This document shows positions 10,362 to 21,059 of a DNA stretch of 64,000 nucleotides, one piece after another. The DNA is taken from contig JACGCM010000440.1 of the NCBI GenBank assembly GCA_014058105.1, forward strand, positions 2,046,001 through 2,110,000. Reading direction: 5' to 3'. Both the position numbers and the translations under genes were made by a program. Position 1 is the stretch's first letter, and every line of letters starts with the position of its first letter. This DNA is from Kingdonia uniflora. Taxonomy: Eukaryota > Streptophyta > Magnoliopsida > Ranunculales > Circaeasteraceae. The notes below the pieces were generated by a model. It saw only the letters and a program-made list of their open reading frames with translations. It searched no databases and was not told the origin of the DNA.

Positions 10362-10479
10362 GTATGTGACTATTTACTCAATTTTCCAATAAATATTAAT
10401 GTTGCTTAAATGCCATGTCATTTCCCAAGTCTTCTTTTATTTTCTACTCGTTGTGAATATGTGTGTTGTCTTATTTCAG

Positions 10480-10586
10480 ATGTTGATAGTGAAGGCACAG
10501 TTTCTTCATCACTTGTAGCATATGCTTCTATCCAAGCATTACAATCAAACCTTATCATAAATGTTGGCACTTCCGGTGGCTTTAAG
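10480..10586 (+). pseudogene. 5'-methylthioadenosine nucleosidase exon fragment 2
   Basis: It reads DVDSEGTVSSSLVAYASIQA, then LQSNLIINVGTSGGFK. The family has IDSVGTVPASLxTxASIQALxPDxIINAGTxGGFK. The exon is open but altered: AGT is VGT in the conserved nucleoside phosphorylase loop. It ends AAG followed by GCATAC, so the donor is GC rather than GT, either a minor-class donor or a mutation. Confidence 0.82.
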
Positions 10587-11322
10587 GCATACCTTTGTTT
10601 ATGACATCTCTCTTGAATTGATGTTTATCTTGTTTCCAAAATTTGAGATCCTCCACAAGGCCGATTCTTTTTTATATGACCAAACACTGTTCACCCTTTA
10701 AATTGAGATGTAAAGTCTATTTATTTTTGGAGCTTTAATGTCAAATATTCTTAACTTTAAATCGAGTATTGGATTGAAGTTAGAATTCAATGCCAAAATT
10801 TTCAAGAAGTACAATTTTTTTGGGTCTGTTTGTTTGGTGTGTGTAAACATATAAATTTTGATCATATAATGATGGTTAGAATCAAAATATTCCTTCTTTT
10901 TTCCTCATAAATATATGTAGCCTCTTTGGTGTGTCCGTTTCTAGTTATTCGGGTGAGGCCTATTTTACATTCGCGCAGAGCCCCTTTAAAGTTACCTCCT
11001 CAAAGCCAGTCAAGTAGTCTTGTTGGGCTGTCCCTCAGAAGGGAAGCCCAAAGCATGTAGTGGTAATGTCTATAGGTCGCTTGTTGCTATTAGCCACTTG
11101 TCGCCTAGTTGTTGGTCCTGTTGGGCATGGCGACGGCAGTGGCTTGTCACTGCTGCTGCAGTTAGTATGCATCGACGGCTTTGAGGCATTAACATTGGTT
11201 GTCGTGGAGCTGTATGTGTTCTTTTTTATAATTGAAAAGGAGGTCTCTCTTTGAAATGGGCATGAACGTCAGTATATTTTGTCTAAGCTTGTAACAAGCA
11301 CAATGATTCTTAATGTTTTCAG

Positions 11323-11403
11323 GCAAAAGGCGCATGCATTGAGGATGTATATCTTGCATCTGATGTTACTTTTCATGACAGAAGGATACCTATACCTATA
11401 ATT
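11323..11403 (+). pseudogene. 5'-methylthioadenosine nucleosidase exon fragment 3, truncated
   Basis: After a TTTTCAG acceptor it reads AKGACIEDVYLASDVTFHDR, then RIPIPI. The family has AKGAxIGDVFLVSDVVFHDRRIPIP followed by the FDLYGVG block. Here similarity stops at RIPIPI and the frame meets TAG soon after. The 3' half with the catalytic Asp is absent from the window. With the two earlier exons this is a truncated copy of about 95 codons. Confidence 0.8.
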
Positions 11404-13554
11404 TTACACCATTTTTAGTGGCTGTTACCTGATAATCTTTTTTAGCAACCGTAAATCTTCATTCTTCATATGTTTCTCAGCTATTAATAGTTTACTAAAT
11501 GATCAGGCAAAAATACTTAGGAAATGGTTTGTCCACAATAATGTGTTACTATTGTGTTCAAATGAAATTAATGATTTTTTTCAAAATCTAAAATGGTTGT
11601 TTATTTTGAGAATTTTCCATTTTCTTGTAACATCTTGATATCCAAAGTTCTTTCTCGTGTTGGGCTATTATGGGATTGCACACTCAATAGGATAACTCGA
11701 GATGAATGGATTGTAGTCAATATGCATCCTTAACATCAGCGACTGTAATGTCTAGATTCATATAGGAACACTGGTAATAGAACAGGAACATGGATATGGT
11801 TCCATTTCTAGACAAGATTTACATGTACGAGTGACCTATTCATTAACTTCAATACTGTATTAAGAATCTTTAGTTTTTATTAGTTAAGGTGATCTTATAA
11901 GTAACTCCAACCAAATGTAGTTAACTCTTTTATAGAATATTTGGCGGTAAGGTATCTAAATATTAATGTAATTATGCACATTCATTTATGAATGGGAAAT
12001 AAGAAACTGACATAATGATCCATTTGCAATTAAGAAGTTACAATATGTTTTCAAAAAAAGGAGCTACAAGGTTCCTTATATAAGTGCCAATCAAGTATTG
12101 GTGTTGATATTGCATGGTCTGGATAAGTATCGTGGGATGAAATGATAGGTCTATGAATCATTTACTCGTACAATATTCCTAGTAATCTAGTATTTGGAAC
12201 TAGTGTTTGCATTTTCTATTCTCTACCTGCGGAATTCACAAAGGTAACTGACTATTCTATCTGTTCCCTCTCTATATAACAATCCAAACCCTAAGTCCAA
12301 ATCCCTGCTCTTAATCACTCTAATATTTGTTTTCATTATCTTCTTTAATTAGGTTTTTTTTTCTAGTTGGCGCATTCGCGTAAATCTCCTCATCAATCCT
12401 CTTCAAGCTCTAAGAACATCACTCCAATCATTCTCTATTAGTTTCTCTACTTCTATAACCTTCTCTAACCATCTAGCCGTCTTTGGCTTGTTCTCCATCT
12501 ACCATCTTCTCTTTTCAACGCATACTTTATCCAAATAAACAAAATAATGCTAGACCCAACTTCTACTTTTTCACCGCACCTTTATCCGACCAACTACAAA
12601 CTCAATGCATTCACATTGCCAATTTTATCTTAGGATATCTTGCTTAGATCTTAGACTCCTACTTGATAACTTAAGAACGATATAAAATGTCCCACAACTA
12701 TGTGTAGCTCATAACAATCTCCATTTACCATGCCATCTTAATTATAAGGCTCATATTGAACTTCATCATTCTAATTATAGAAAAATAAAATTTTATGGTT
12801 TTCGACATCTACTCTAAAAAAAAAATCCCCATTAATTCGCATACCATTTCCATCGCAATCACTACAAACAATACTATTTACTTTCGGCGAGTTTAGTAAT
12901 TTTATCGAAATCCCTACAAACCCAAAACCAACAAATCAAAATCAAGTTGCCCTCTCTAATCAACAAATTCTAAGTTACTTATAGCTTCAATCACTAAATT
13001 TTAGGTTATTCTGTCATACAGTACAACTAATTGTAGAGTAAAAATAGATGATTAAGAGATATATTACAAGTTGAGGTTCGAGAATCAGCACCCAGAACAA
13101 CACCATTAAGGTAGGTTACACCGACTACAATTGTTCCCTCAGAATTCATACCGGAATCTTCACTTCAGTATTCACTTCAAAACATCTAATTGATCATCAC
13201 CAATAAGAAGAATACCCTTCAAGGTTTAGTTTTAAGAGGATATTTTTTAGGTATAATAATGGGAATACAATATAACCCTATAACAATTCAAATATGACAA
13301 ATCTGTAAAACTATTTTACACTATAAGTTTGTATTTGACAAGGGGTAAGTTAGGCAGGTGAAAAATATTTATTTTCAATGATTTTGGCCGAATATATCCA
13401 ATGGGCAACATTAAATCCTCATTTTGCGGTTATAAATATCGCCTTTGATACTCCCAAGCTTGTGGGTGGGGGGGGGGGGGGGGGAGAATCTGATCGACGG
13501 CCGAGATGTGTTCTCATTCCAATGCTTTTCCTTTAGTAGTATAAATTATAACAT
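11404..13554. other. Non-coding stretch, unidentified repeats likely
   Basis: No gene is supported. The part 12240-12960 is C/T- and A-rich and resembles degenerate transposon sequence without recognisable protein. A run of 17 G lies at 13468-13484, just before the Harbinger element. Confidence 0.4.
13468..13484 (+). repeat. 17-base G run
   Basis: It is an uninterrupted G homopolymer after GTGGGT, and can form a G-quadruplex. Length in the molecule may differ, because such runs are error-prone in sequencing. Confidence 0.85.
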
Positions 13555-14649
13555 TAAGCCATGTTTTTTATTTTGGGTGAGAAGAGGTAAGATGAACATA
13601 GAAGATTGAGGTTAGAAGATTGAAAAAAACTCGCGTGCGTTTGGCTGAAGGTTGAAAGTTATACTTAAAATCTTTACTTCTAACTTCAACATCTCACTAG
13701 TCTGTTTGGTTGAACCATATAATTTGACCACAAATTACAAGTTTCTCTACAAAAATACCAAAAACATAGGCAAACTACTTTTTCCTCTCTAATTCTTAAA
13801 TACACAACTTACCAAATATATAGGAAAACATGGTTAACAATCATACAAGAAAATACCATTCTATCAACACCTTTAAAATTAAAATACTCACTTACCTACC
13901 TTACAGCACACCACTCAATGCACAAGCTAAAACAAAAGAGAAAATCTAACCATGCACATTCCTCACAACCATCCCACTTAGATCTTCTACATCATCAACT
14001 TTCTCTACCTCAGCAACTGGTAGAGCTTCTTCCTGCTCCAAGGCTACTCCCCTTGAACATTCCTCTCCTTCTCAACAAATGCAACAAACAAAAGATCAGC
14101 CTTTGCCATTGATTTAACTCTCCTATGAACAGCTCCTCGAAATCCTGAGACCTGGGGGTGTGTCTCCTCCCATGAGACATAATATACCAAACAATAATAC
14201 CTGTTAATCTACATATACTACAAATACATTAGAGACATAATATACCAAACAATAATACTAGTCATAATAATAGTGCAAACCAAAATATAAATACCAAACA
14301 AGAGATATACTAAAAAAGGGACATACCAAACAAACTTATTAAAGTGATCTCACACCATAGTCATAACAAAGACTGTAATAAAAGATTATAGCACGTAAAT
14401 AAATAAAAATAGTACAAAAATTGATGGCTCAGGTAGGATGATAGTGACCAGAGTTAACATACTCAAGCTACATGTTTACACAGGTTGTCTCTAAAATTGG
14501 TCCATGCTTCAGTTCCCCCTAATGCCTCTTCCTCTGCATTTGGGTTTTCTAAGTTTTCATTTGGATCTTTCTCTATGATATGGTTATAAAATTGTGTACA
14601 TTAAGATTGCAAACCAAAAATTACAATAATGTCATTGAGGATGATATTA

Positions 14650-15482
14650 TAAATACACTATCATTTACCTCTAGGCACTGTAAACGGATACATGTCATCA
14701 TTAACTGCAGCTCTCAAGATCTTGCTATCATGGGCTAAACCTTTCCATCTAACAAATATCTCAATTATTTTCATGTCAAAGGAACAAGCAACAAGTAACA
14801 AGCACATTCTGCTTTGTATCCCTCTTCTTAGTGTGATACCTAGGTTGATCTTTAAGGGAACTTTTGTTGGGATGAATGTGCCATCTACTGCTCCAACATA
14901 ATCCTGAAGAAAATAAACCATGCCATAAAATAGAAAAGAAATTACAAAAAATGTCTTAAAATATTAACTTTAAAGTAAATATACCTTGCAGTAAGTATTG
15001 GCCCAAGCATGTTGATTGTTTCTAGTGGCAAGATACAAGTCAGGAGTTGCATGTTTGATTAAGTCTTTACCCAACCTCGAAGCATACTTTAAAATAATAT
15101 GAAAATACTTGGAAATAGTTTCCAATGATCTCATGGTCGAAGCTTGGGCATGCCTGAACCTAGTGTCATGACCTACAATCAACAAGAATATTGCCACCTG
15201 TTCTTCAATAGCTAAATGTTTACTAGTTCTCAAACCCTTCCCTCTCAACCTATTACAAAACTATAGAAGCAAGACCTATTCATTCATAACATATTATGGC
15301 AGATAATATCACTTTCATCATACAACTAATGTAAGTTTACATTCCTGTACTCCCTCCTATTGACAAAAGGTGCTATGTCATATTGGGTGGCCTCAACCAA
15401 CAATAATACCAGGTTAACTGCAGTGGCTGCCGCTGCAACAATAACTTCTAATTCTAATGTTTCATCATCATATTGATCCATC
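14650..15482 (-). pseudogene. Harbinger transposase fragment (DDE_4 type), 3' part missing
   Basis: It starts at 15482 with MDQYDDETLELEVIVAAAAT, then ATQYDIAPFVNRREYRN. After a likely intron come LRTSKHLAIEEQVAIFLLIV, GHDTRFRHAQASTMRSLETI and SKYFHIILKY (15240-15060): the helix-turn-helix and pre-nuclease part. The next exon (14921-14661) has DYVGAVDGTFIPTKVP, with the first catalytic Asp (GAVDGTFIP), and WKGLAHDSKILRAAV, with the second (AHDSKIL). It ends VPRG at a GT donor. The last exon with the catalytic Glu is absent before the element end, so this copy cannot encode a full nuclease. Confidence 0.8.
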
Positions 15483-16131
15483 CTATTTACAATCCAAAGC
15501 CTCTAAAATTGACACAATCCATTGCAACTCAATAACAAAACACCAATTTAACAATGAAACCCAACAAATTCAATTCAATCAATGTAATGTAGCCATTTTT
15601 CATTACAACCAATAAACTAATCATCCTAATTTCATAAAGAATATATACATAGAGATAGAGAGAAATCAAAATGCCTTATCGGAGAAAGGTGGCGCGTGTT
15701 GTTGGTTCAGGGAGATACTTACAATTTCAAGTAAGAGAAAATAAAGTGAGGCATTGGAAAGAGATGTAAAGATGCATGGAGAGAGATGCAGAGAAAGGCA
15801 CTGAGAGAGTTATTGGAGAGGGACACAAAAAGGAGTGGAGAGAGGCACTAGAGAGAGTTGGAGAGAGGCGCAGAGAAAGAGGCAGAGAGAGGTGATGAGG
15901 GAGATGAAAGATGTGCTGCGCTCTTGGTGGTTTTTTTTGTTTTGTTTAGTTGGGTTATGATTTGGCAAGTTTGGGGAGTTGGGGGTGGGTTTTCATTTGG
16001 CATATTTGAGTTATTTTGGGTTAAAAACCCCAACTTAAACTGGTCTCGGGTGGGGAATGACAAAAACCATGGTATAGGGGGAAAATGTGCAGTCAAAGCC
16101 AAGTTAAAAGTCAACCTAAAAAACTTCACGC

Positions 16132-16158
16132 GGGGGGGGGGGGGGGGGGGGGGGGGGG
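16132..16158 (+). repeat. 27-base G run inside the Harbinger right arm
   Basis: An unbroken run of 27 G after CTTCACGC, followed by TGGAGGGG. It is much longer than expected in AT-rich DNA and lies about 175 bp from the element end. Confidence 0.85.
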
Positions 16159-16611
16159 TGGAGGGGTTGAATTTTTTAGGTTAGAAGTGAGGCCAAACTT
16201 CAAACCTAACTTCTAGTTTACAATTTTTTTGGAGATTCTTCTAACTTTTATAAAAAAACAAACAAGTCAAGTGTAAGAAGTTTTCAAAACATCTCACCTC
16301 TTCTCACCCTTGACCAAAAAACATACATGGCCTAAGGTTTATAAGTTCTTATCTTCAAATTTAGTGAGGGTGGATTGAACTTGTTTAGTTGATGATAGTA
16401 GTTATAGCAAATGGTGCTTGGGGTGTTCAATCTTTCGTTGCCCCTAACCTATTTGAAATAAAAATTATCTTTAATTCAACAAGTTTAATTGCTTATGCTA
16501 AGTTTGAAGCATAGGATCATAAAACTTATGGTTGATGCAACTTTTCCGCTTTTGGATTTGATCTCCAAGACTATGGCGGATTAGTTGCAATAGCTCTGTG
16601 GGATCAACATT

Positions 16612-16812
16612 GATTATGGTATTTTTATCGTCTTTGTTGGTTCTGTCTTAGGTGGAGCATCACTTTGATCGTCACTGTTATTATCGTTGATGTTACATTT
16701 TTAAATATTAATTTTTTGCAATATGACAAAATTTAACAACGACGATGATGACAGAGACGATGATGAATTTGCTATCCCTAAGACAACGACCACCTTCGAT
16801 TATTTTATGATA
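16612..16812. repeat. Imperfect foldback (long inverted repeat)
   Basis: The arm 16612-16693 (TTTTTATCGTCTTTGTTGG, then CTGTCTTAGG and GATCGTCACTGTTATTATCG) pairs imperfectly with 16736-16812 (AACGACGATGATGACAGAGA, then CCCTAAGACAACGACCACC), with a loop of about 40 bp. Short flanking similarity extends further. It may be a degenerate MITE or a small-RNA-type hairpin; no target duplication was established. Confidence 0.5.
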
Positions 16813-17099
16813 AGGGTTAAATGGTACTTCTTACTTTATTACTACTATACATATATATTTACGACCGTAAACTTCAATTTGTAAATTTAAGGTATTTCTT
16901 TAATATAAGATACGGTATGAAATGTGGACGTAAACCATGAGTTTAGTTAAAAATAGCATTTTAGTGTAACCAAGGAGTTATGATGCATTTCTATGCAGTT
17001 ACAGCAATAAATGTTGACGTAAACTATAAAATATTATTGTTTCAATTATTTTTAAATATAGCCAAGAAGTTATGATAATTTATTAACGACGAGGAAGTA

Positions 17100-18245
17100 T
17101 CGAGTCGTTCAGAGTTGGGAAGAAATGCCAACTACCCAGTAAGTTGAAGTGGTGCAACAGAGAAATGGGCACGACCATTTTCCCTCATCTCTAGTTCTGG
17201 CTTGAGTAAGAGCTCAAGGCTCCTAAATGGGGGATCCATGATCTAGGAGGATCTAAACATTAAACCCTTCAAAAGAAGACCAAGTCATTCGAATGAGCCA
17301 TGGAGCCATTAGAATTTGTTAGATGAAAAGTCAAGCCAAAAGTTTATGTTGCGGATTCTAGGCAAAATTGTTATGGTCGTTCGAACGAGATATAGAGTAG
17401 TTCGAACGAGTTGAAGACAAAGGCAAGCATTCTTACTACCTCATTTTTTAAGCAAAAATTAGGAAGTCGTTCAAACGACTATCTTGACTACTTCTAAATT
17501 TAGGTCTTTTTAATGGCAATTTGGTCCTATATTATAACTAAAAAACTTATAACCTATTTATGGGCAATGCTATGTAATGTGAAAAAGGAGATCTAAGATA
17601 TAATGTAGAATTTAGATTTTAGAAGTAATTCATTGTAATCAATTGAATTAAGTAAATAGAAGTTCCTATTGGAAAATTATCTACTTAAGTCGTTTGACTG
17701 TGTTAATTTTTCTTCTAAGGTTAGTATCTATTTTGATTGTGGATTATATATGCATTAACTACCTTGATCATATTATAAACATACCTAGATCCTCGTTCCA
17801 CACTCCTGAAAGTCACCTAAATGAGATGTTTTTCCTCGAATCCTAACGAGCGATGAACCTTATAATCACGGCGAAGTGATCCTGGAGGATCTTGGCAAGT
17901 CCTATTGGGACTAGGAAATTGTAACCACGTCCTATTGTAACTAGGAACTTATAACCCTTATAAAAGGGGCAAGACTAGGCAAGTCCTATTGGGACTATGA
18001 ACTTGGTAACCCAGTCCTATTAGAACTAAAAACTTGTAACCCTTATAAAAAGGGGCATGGCTAGGCATTATTTTCTTATATTAGATCTAGAAAGAGTTCT
18101 GAAAGATGCCTAAGGTTTTTGGAGTGATTTTCTTGTAATTACTTCATTTTTTTTAAGCAATCGAAGTTTCGTTTTCCCAATCAATTGGTGTTCTTCAGAC
18201 TTTTTAGCTAACTAGAGCTTCTTCATCGTATTGTGGATTACGAAG
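17100..18245 (+). mobile_element. Possible solo LTR with duplicated promoter box
   Basis: There is no coding capacity. Two consecutive ~85-bp units each contain GGCAAGTCCTATTGGGACTA, then AACCCTTATAAAA-GGGGCA (TATA-like, near 17957 and 18045), followed by a leader with AGATCTAGAAAGAGTTC and ending near GATTACGAAGCTAGG. Upstream are TTCGAA palindromes (17285-17470). A TATA box, leader and T-rich tail without genes fit an LTR, but TG/CA ends and target duplication are not certain. Confidence 0.35.
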
Positions 18246-18246
18246 C

Positions 18247-18936
18247 TAGGGGGACGAGTAGGGTCAAATGACCCCACTCACTTCCCAAGTAAATTGACAT
18301 TTTGCATACTAAATTTTCTCAGATCTTCAAGTAAACTGATGTTTTGACACCACTCAATAAAAAAAAGTGCTTTATATAAAATTTGGCCCCACTCAACTTC
18401 TACTAAACTCTTGTCAAGCCTTAGACAATTCATTATTTCCTCATGCATCCTTGTAGGTCAATTGTTGTCTTATGTAAAACTTTCTCATGGCCTTGTAAAT
18501 ATGAGCCAAACTATTATTGTTTTTGCAAATATAGAGTTACTAGTGAGACTGTCTACCATTTTATGCATGATTTGGACTTAAATAATCATATTTTACTATT
18601 TTTAGCACGAGTTTGACTTAAATAATCACGTGTATAGTTTTTTTCGCATATGTATATGACAATTGTAAGTTTTCTATATGAACAAAATATTACTATTATT
18701 ACATTTTTCAAAGATTATAATGATTATAATTGAAATTATAGTCTGTCAAAAGATTTCTAAAAGCATTGATCTACGACAGTTCTTTTGAAAACATTAAATA
18801 CTTTGTTTTCTTGTATTCTTACAAGTCGGGTCAAGCTAAGTAATTTTTTTACTAAAATACCCCTACAGTATTGTAAATAAATCTCGGGAGCTCTGCCCAC
18901 AAACCCTTGGAGTAGATTCCTGGTTTCGCCCCTGTA
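18247..18936. mobile_element. Possible small DNA transposon remnant (AGGGGCG-type ends)
   Basis: The left end TAGGGGGACGAGTAGGGTC and the right end in reverse complement CAGGGGCGAAACCAGGAAT look like degenerate inverted ends of a common plant repeat type. There is no coding region; a matching target duplication was not found. A second sequence of the same end type, in the same orientation, lies at 21986-22015. Confidence 0.35.
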
Positions 18937-19066
18937 ATCCATTATTTTCCCCCAGTACTTATAACTTCCATAGTGTTTTATTTTCTCATTTCCTAGTTCA
19001 TTAGACTTTCATGTATGCATTTGTATTCTAAATCGGGTGCTATTTCTTATTGAATAGCTCCATAAT

Positions 19067-19256
19067 TCATTTAAGAGGTTGGGAAGTCAATTCAGCTGAC
19101 ATCGTCATTCATTGGAGGCATTGTAATAGCCTTTTCTCTAGGGTGACTTCTTGTCCTTGTTATGCTAGCTTCTTCGACCAGAATGCATCACGTGGACAAA
19201 CTGGTTACATGGAAGCAAGGGGGCTTGTCGAACAAACAATTTGCTCAATTAGAACG
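19067..19256 (+). pseudogene. ABCB (MDR-type) transporter exon fragment, first half-transporter membrane region
   Basis: It reads EVGKSIQLTSSFIGGIVIAF, SLG, stop, LLVLVMLASS; then, after a small deletion and frameshift, ASRGQTGYMEARGLVEQTIC and SIRT. Plant ABCB4/ABCB11/ABCB21-like proteins have KVGKFIQL, GGFVIAF, GWLLTLVxLSS, ASRGQxAYxxAxxVVEQTIGSIRT at this place (transmembrane helix and coupling region of the first half). TGG of GWLL is TGA here. Such proteins are plasma-membrane ATP-driven exporters, several of them carrying auxin. Confidence 0.82.
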
Positions 19257-19341
19257 GTGGGTTATAGAACACAGTACTTTCATAACTGATACTTTTCATT
19301 GGAGTTTTTCCACAAGATATTAACACTTTTTGTATATGCAG

Positions 19342-19580
19342 GTTGCCTCATTTACTGGGGAGAAACGAGTTATAGATAGATATAATAGATCATTAGAGGT
19401 TGCTTATAAATCTTTTGTTCAAAAGGTATTAGCAGCCGAAGTAGGTATAAGCTCGGTTATGTTAACAGTATTTTGTAGTTATGGTTTGGCTGTATGGTTT
19501 GGTGCAATGATGATATTGCTAAAGGGATACACCGGTGGAGATGTGGTCAACATTATTTTTGTTGTTATGACTAGCTCCAT
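19342..19580 (+). pseudogene. ABCB transporter exon fragment, continued
   Basis: After a TATGCAG acceptor it reads VASFTGEKRVIDRYNRSLEV, AYKSFVQKVLAAEVGISSVM, FCSYGLAVWFGAMMILLKGY and TGGDVVNIIFVVMTSSM, with donor GTAAGT. It is open for 80 codons and matches VASFTGEKxAIxxYN, FCSYALAxWFGGKMILEKGYTGGxVINVI of plant ABCB proteins. The following SLGQxSPC block is missing; transposon sequence begins ~660 bp downstream. Confidence 0.85.
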
Positions 19581-20341
19581 GTAAGTATCAATTTTCTTTC
19601 ACCATCTGTATTACATCTATTAATTTTTATACTAGCATTTCAAAAAAAGTAAAACATTAAAATAGTCAAGTCAGGTTACACCAACTATATCAGAGTTATA
19701 TACTCAAAAGGAACAAAATATTATTTTCACCAAACACTATTTCATCTAAGCAAAATTTCTCAATCTAAGGAAAATATGGATATTGGTGCTTAATATTCCA
19801 AGGCCAAAGAAGTAAAGTTGGTTTTTGTTGAAAGTAACCACAACAAATGCTCGAAGCACTAGACAAAGACAAACATATAGTGTACACAAATAAAAATTGT
19901 TAATAATGAAATGAACAATTAAAAATAAGAAGACAAGGATTTATGGGGAAACTTGATGCAAATATGGCCAAAACACGGTGAAAGTTAAAGAAAGAATGAA
20001 AAATAGGTTCACCGCTCTCTTCAGTAACTAAAAATAATAGATCTATGTATGGGGCCAAAGCCCTAATTTTGAATGAACCTTGAAAGGGTACTGAATTGAA
20101 TACCACAACTACCTAGGGTTCATGCCCCCAAACCATCGATGGCCCTAATGTACACCTACGTTTAAATGAGTTTTTACTGATGCGGGCCATATATCAAAAT
20201 TACTCAAAGTTTAAGAATCCTAAATTGTATTAGGGATCATTTAGAGCATTCCGAGCAGCTTGACATTGGCTTTGCCCAATACCACTGCCATGTCATCAAC
20301 CAACTCAATAGTTTTATTTATTTATTTTTACCTTGAAGTGA

Positions 20342-20462
20342 TGCGGCGGTAAAGACTTTACAGCCGCAATCCAATGGTTAAAAATAAAATACGTGGATGG
20401 TTTAGATTGATCCACGTTAAGCTCATTTAAGTTGATGCGGCGGTAAAGTCTTTACCGCCGCA
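20342..20462. repeat. Subterminal palindromes GCGGCGGTAAAG / CTTTACCGCCGC, left side
   Basis: The site at 20436-20462 is a perfect 27-bp palindrome with a single central T: TGCGGCGGTAAAG, T, CTTTACCGCCGCA. The site at 20342-20368 is the same with one mismatch. Right-side partners lie at 21560-21587 and 21647-21674. Their position near both ends suggests transposase binding sites. Confidence 0.8.
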
Positions 20463-20535
20463 CTAGCAAAAAGAATTTTACTTAGAAAAAATACACCAAC
20501 TTCTTCCCCTTTTTCCCAACTTCTTGAATTAGTTT

Positions 20536-21059
20536 GTGAACTTTCCCACTTTTGATTTGATGGCTACAGAAGATGGTTCATCATCATCAAATCCGAAGAA
20601 GAAAACTATGAGACCTCTCAATACAAATATAGATCGGCCATCAAATCAACTTTTGCATTTTCAACGTAATCCCAACATTCCGAGGTTGGAACCTCCTGCT
20701 ATGGATACCTACCAAATAGAATTTAAGGGTGCGATTGATCTATCGGAGATAGTGGACCACATATCAGAGAATACGACTGAGAGTTTATTGTGATTGGTCA
20801 TAACTATAAGAGTTTTTAGTGGCATGTCCCTTTGAATGTTCACCTCATTCTTGATTGCCATCAAAGTGGTAATGTTAAGTTGTGGGGGCATGGTGCTATT
20901 AGACCTGGTGTGAGTATTACATTTCTGATTTTGGAAAAAAGTCAAAGGAGTCACACAATGAACTTTACTGTACTGGCGGATGGACAGGACTTGGGGTGGG
21001 AGTTCTTTTATGGTGGTGTGTACAACCCTCAACATCTACCGATCCCACATGTTGAGTAA
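20536..21059 (+). pseudogene. Unrecognised gene fragment inside the small Harbinger-like element
   Basis: The first frame (20536-20793; or from MATEDGSSSSNPKKK at 20560) is Ser/Pro/Asn-rich and ends MDTYQIEFKGAIDLSEIVDH. After one frame change and a stop near 20815 it continues WHVPLNVHLILDCHQSGNVK, LWGHGAIRPGVSITF, and ends NFTVLADGQDLGWEFFYGGV, YNPQHLPIPHVE at 21059. The clean, compositionally normal protein suggests a once-coding sequence of ~170 codons. I do not recognise the family. It could be a captured host gene or an element gene. Confidence 0.45.

Larger units (their letters stand above)
13558..16332. mobile_element. PIF/Harbinger-type element, internally deleted (TSD TAA)
   Basis: Ends are inverted repeats: left GCCATGTTTTTTATTTTGGG then GTGAGAAGAGGTAAGATG; right end in reverse complement GGCCATGTATGTTTTTTGG then GGTGAGAAGAGGTGAGATG. 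TAA flanks both ends (13555-13557, 16333-16335), the PIF/Harbinger target. The left end lacks the first G. It contains part of a Harbinger transposase on the minus strand. A purine-rich stretch (15640-15900) and a 27-G run lie near the right end. Repeated TACCAAACAATAATAC segments occur near 14190-14250. Confidence 0.82.

Noticed and set aside
15848..16184. Frames on both strands in the purine-rich Harbinger arm
   Set aside because: Low-complexity GAGA/G-run composition, no conserved domain.
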